Source of the DNA: Photorhabdus thracensis
GTDB taxonomy: Bacteria; Pseudomonadota; Gammaproteobacteria; Enterobacterales; Enterobacteriaceae
Direction of reading: 5' to 3'
NCBI RefSeq assembly: GCF_001010285.1
Contig: NZ_CP011104.1
Location: 1,550,001 to 1,614,000 of the forward strand
DNA length: 64,000 nt
The notes beneath the pieces were generated by a model. The model did no database searches. It worked only from the letters and a program-made list of their open reading frames with translations, and had not been told where the DNA came from. Below are positions 61,488 to 64,000 of the stretch, piece after piece. Numbering within the stretch: the first letter of the stretch is position 1; each line of letters opens with the position of its first letter. The translations under genes and the position numbers were made by a program.

Positions 61488-62857
61488 TTTCTTTCCTTAC
61501 ATTGCAACGGACGTTTTTGCGATACGGCCAGGTTGCTGGTCAGGTATTTTCTAATAAGCCCTGCACTCTCAAGTAGCCAATACAACAACTTAGCAACCAC
61601 CAAACACAAACCAAAAATAATACAGAAAAATACCACACGGGAAACAAATGAATCCAATCCTTCACGAGCCAGTACTATCATGTTGAAGATCGCGCCAAAG
61701 CAGAATGCCTGTAAAATAGCGGCTTTATAACGATTAGTCTCCTGTTTACCTAACTCATAAATCCAGTCAAACCACTTAATTATCAACCCAACAACAATCG
61801 CACCAACCGGAATAAATAGCACTCCGCCCATAACCACCAGAGAACCTATCAAAGTCGGGGAGATTGCCAGACCAGAGTGGTTATCCAGCACCTCCCAGGT
61901 GAAGTAATTCGCAGAATTCAACACTGCATCAGGGCGCCCAGGCCAGAGCCAGCTTGGAATAAAAACATAGAAATCACGGATAACCGGCGCCAGCCCCTGA
62001 AAATCGATTTTGTCATAGTTATTCAGCAGTAACGCAAGATTTTCCCACGGCGAGAAAGTATCTCTAGTGAGGTAGAGGAAGGTATAAAACGCTTCTGCAC
62101 CACTGACATCCAAACTATAACGTTTGAGCGCCAACCAGAACATGCCAACAATTCCCATTGCTCCCGCAGTCATCAGCATCCACAAGGTTATCCAACCACG
62201 AACAATGCCGATAAACAGGAATAACGCAAACGCAATAATAATATTAGCCCTTGTTCCCCCAACGATGACATAAGTCAGAATCCCAAAAGCAACCGTGCTC
62301 ATCAGAAAAAACAACCAGCGTAATTGTGTCGGTTTCAGGAAATAGACCACTAACATGGCAGGAATAAAGAAGTAAAAGAACCGTTTCAGGGCAACACCGG
62401 AAACCTGACTGGAAAAAATCTGACTGTACGACTGTAATTTAAACAATAGAAAACCGTTTTGCATAAAGAACAGCCCAACGGTCACAACCGCAACCAATAC
62501 CAGCAATAACCATGTGAAGTTAGTTTCTACTCGGTTCATGGTGAATACGGGTGTTTTAAGCTGCATAGACGGCTTTCTTAACCGGGTTTTATAACTGACG
62601 TAATAAATTCCATAAAAACAAGTTGAAGCCAGCAGAGCATGTAATAAGGAGTCTACAGGTACCACCTCAACATCGAATTGAAAAACCAACAAGCATGTCA
62701 GAGGGAAACCAAAATAAAATGTCAGCAAATAAAGCAATGAGAAGAACACATTAAAATTAAAGCGTACACGCCGGAATTCCTGATAAGTCAGCGTCAGGAT
62801 AAAAACCAGTGATATCAGATAAACAACAAATAATCCGCCAAATTGCGTTAAAGTCAT
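61478..62857 (-). CDS. wzyE: WzyE, enterobacterial common antigen polymerase
   Basis: 459-aa polytopic inner-membrane protein with about 11-12 hydrophobic segments and a large periplasmic loop (about residues 260-320, with [17 protein letters not shown]). It joins ECA trisaccharide repeat units at the periplasmic face. It is coupled to wecF (4-base overlap) and wecG. Confidence 0.95.
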   Translation of the reverse strand: MTLTQFGGLFVVYLISLVFILTLTYQEFRRVRFNFNVFFSLLYLLTFYFGFPLTCLLVFQFDVEVVPVDSLLHALLASTCFYGIYYVSYKTRLRKPSMQLKTPVFTMNRVETNFTWLLLVLVAVVTVGLFFMQNGFLLFKLQSYSQIFSSQVSGVALKRFFYFFIPAMLVVYFLKPTQLRWLFFLMSTVAFGILTYVIVGGTRANIIIAFALFLFIGIVRGWITLWMLMTAGAMGIVGMFWLALKRYSLDVSGAEAFYTFLYLTRDTFSPWENLALLLNNYDKIDFQGLAPVIRDFYVFIPSWLWPGRPDAVLNSANYFTWEVLDNHSGLAISPTLIGSLVVMGGVLFIPVGAIVVGLIIKWFDWIYELGKQETNRYKAAILQAFCFGAIFNMIVLAREGLDSFVSRVVFFCIIFGLCLVVAKLLYWLLESAGLIRKYLTSNLAVSQKRPLQCKERKWS

Positions 62858-63939
62858 TGCTGTTCTCCTGCCGCTTTTACCAGCGCTTGCCGCCAGCCAT
62901 CAACAAAATTTGGGCTGAAGAAAGTTATCGTATTTCTATCTAAGGAAAGCATCTGCCGTTGTGCTTCTGTAATTAGTTGGTTATCTAAAGGAGCACCGAA
63001 GAAAAATACCGGAACCTGCTGTTCTGTTAAATCCTGCCAAAAAAGATTCTGACGACTAAGCACAAGCGGCACACCAAATTGGATCAACAGACAAATTGTT
63101 CCAATCCCCTGTTGGCGGTTAAAAATGAAATACCCTAAATCACAACGACGCAACAATGCCAAATAATCATCAAACGCCAGATTTTTCTTAAGAATTCTTA
63201 AATTTTCCGGTCGGAACAGCGATAAAGCAGACTGTTCAACCTGCTCAATATAAGCCTGATTATTTTCCGGATAACCCATTGGGATGACTATTTGTACCTT
63301 ATCACCAAACTGCTTATGAATAGCTTTCAGTGCAGTAATATGACGGTTTGATCGATCACCGGAGTTCCCCAACAAAATTGTCATCTTGTCATCATCAGAA
63401 GGAGATTTTTCTGCAATCGTCAAGGCCGGGTCCATTCTGGTTGGGAAATAGAGTAATGACGTTGGTACTTTCGGATGATGTTGAGAATAAAAATAGAGAT
63501 CACCACGAACCGCAAATACATGCCCTACCCGACGCTGCGCCAGACGACGCAGAAAATAAAACAGACGGAATTTTAACTGACAAGAGTCTTCATAAAGATC
63601 AGCACCCCAAGCATGCCACCAGAATTGATTGCGTTTTATTTTTCCTGATAACAATGCTAACCACAAACCCGCATTAAATTGTCCATGAAAAAAAAATCGG
63701 CAATCCCTGTCTGACTGCGCTTTAGCAACAACAGCTCGAGACAGAGATTTTTTACTGTCGAAAAATGCCATATCTAATGCCGGGCAATCATCCAATGAAA
63801 CTCGATCCCTAGCCACTACCATAAACTTTGGTTTAGCTGAAAAACCCATTTCTTGCGCTAAAACGTCATTAAAAAAGCGCAATACCGTTCGATTATGATG
63901 GGGGATATCAGATCCCAGAACGTGAATGAGGGTTGTCAT
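62854..63939 (-). CDS. wecF: WecF (RffT), Fuc4NAc transferase
   Basis: GT56 glycosyltransferase completing ECA lipid III (361 aa from ATG 63939, [16 protein letters not shown]). Further blocks are [11 protein letters not shown] and [15 protein letters not shown]. The ATG overlaps the stop of the upstream wzxE as ATGA, which fixes the start. An ATG 12 codons upstream lies inside wzxE. Confidence 0.95.
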   Translation of the reverse strand: MTTLIHVLGSDIPHHNRTVLRFFNDVLAQEMGFSAKPKFMVVARDRVSLDDCPALDMAFFDSKKSLSRAVVAKAQSDRDCRFFFHGQFNAGLWLALLSGKIKRNQFWWHAWGADLYEDSCQLKFRLFYFLRRLAQRRVGHVFAVRGDLYFYSQHHPKVPTSLLYFPTRMDPALTIAEKSPSDDDKMTILLGNSGDRSNRHITALKAIHKQFGDKVQIVIPMGYPENNQAYIEQVEQSALSLFRPENLRILKKNLAFDDYLALLRRCDLGYFIFNRQQGIGTICLLIQFGVPLVLSRQNLFWQDLTEQQVPVFFFGAPLDNQLITEAQRQMLSLDRNTITFFSPNFVDGWRQALVKAAGEQQ

Positions 63940-64000
63940 GCTCGCCTGCAATAAATAAGAAATGCACCACAACAAAGGGTGAAATAAACAACATAAGTTG
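63936..64000 (-). CDS. wzxE: WzxE, ECA lipid III flippase (C-terminal end only)
   Basis: The last 20 codons visible read [20 protein letters not shown], then TGA at 63936-63938. A hydrophobic segment with a basic tail immediately before wecF fits the C terminus of the flippase WzxE, the standard neighbour. The rest lies beyond the window. Confidence 0.72.
   Translation of the reverse strand, partial: TYVVYFTLCCGAFLIYCRRA

Overview
The window is chromosomal DNA of an enterobacterium, most likely Photorhabdus or a close relative such as Xenorhabdus (Morganellaceae). The housekeeping order follows Escherichia coli block by block (hflC-hflK-hflX-hfq-miaA-mutL-amiB-tsaE, queG, glyVXY, orn, rsgA-psd-mscM; recQ-yigI-rarD; corA, uvrD, yigB-xerC-DUF484-dapF-lptM, cyaY/cyaA, hemCDXY, glmZ, argX-hisR-leuT-proM, thrP(yifK), wecG-wzyE-wecF-wzxE). 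Several E. coli neighbours are missing from their usual places (nnr, pldB, rhtBC, pldA, aslAB). The genus is inferred from gene content and moderate A+T, not from a database match.

Layout. 1-8.8 kb is a leftward RNA and DNA maintenance operon series. 8.9-12.6 kb holds queG, a spacer with DnaA boxes and an IHF-type site that resembles the datA locus, decayed toxin-antitoxin and RadC-like remnants, three tRNA-Gly(GCC) genes and orn. 12.7-13.8 kb is a wrecked IS605-type element. 13.9-19.4 kb is rsgA-psd-mscM, with an ERIC element supplying the end of rsgA.

19.3-35.0 kb is the main accessory region: two tandem copies of an orphan type VI secretion cassette. Each has a divergent PAAR tip gene, a truncated TssF-like gene, vgrG, a VRR-NUC-type nuclease effector, a TsiV/DUF3396-type immunity gene and a third unrecognised membrane-segment protein (orf3). 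A copy of the last 71 bases of mscM lies between the two units, so the duplication endpoint is inside mscM. The front halves are almost identical, whereas the VgrG tails, effectors and immunity genes have diverged, which suggests two effector/immunity specificities served by one homogenised delivery module. Copy 1 has lost most of orf3, copy 2 has a frameshift at the start of vgrG, and both carry a stop at codon 5 of orf3. An A+T-rich, gene-free tail with a degenerate 0.3-kb repeat and an H-NS-family gene follow.

37-64 kb returns to core genes (yigL, recQ, rarD, corA, uvrD, xerC, dapF, cyaA, hemCDXY, ECA biosynthesis) with scattered transposase and Rpn remnants. Between hemY and the tRNA operon the minus strand encodes the small RNA GlmZ, with a sigma-54 promoter and two TGTC-N10-GACA GlrR-type activator sites. 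Other recognisable control sites are a LexA box before uvrD, a CRP-type site before cyaA (which starts with TTG), and stringent-type tRNA promoters.
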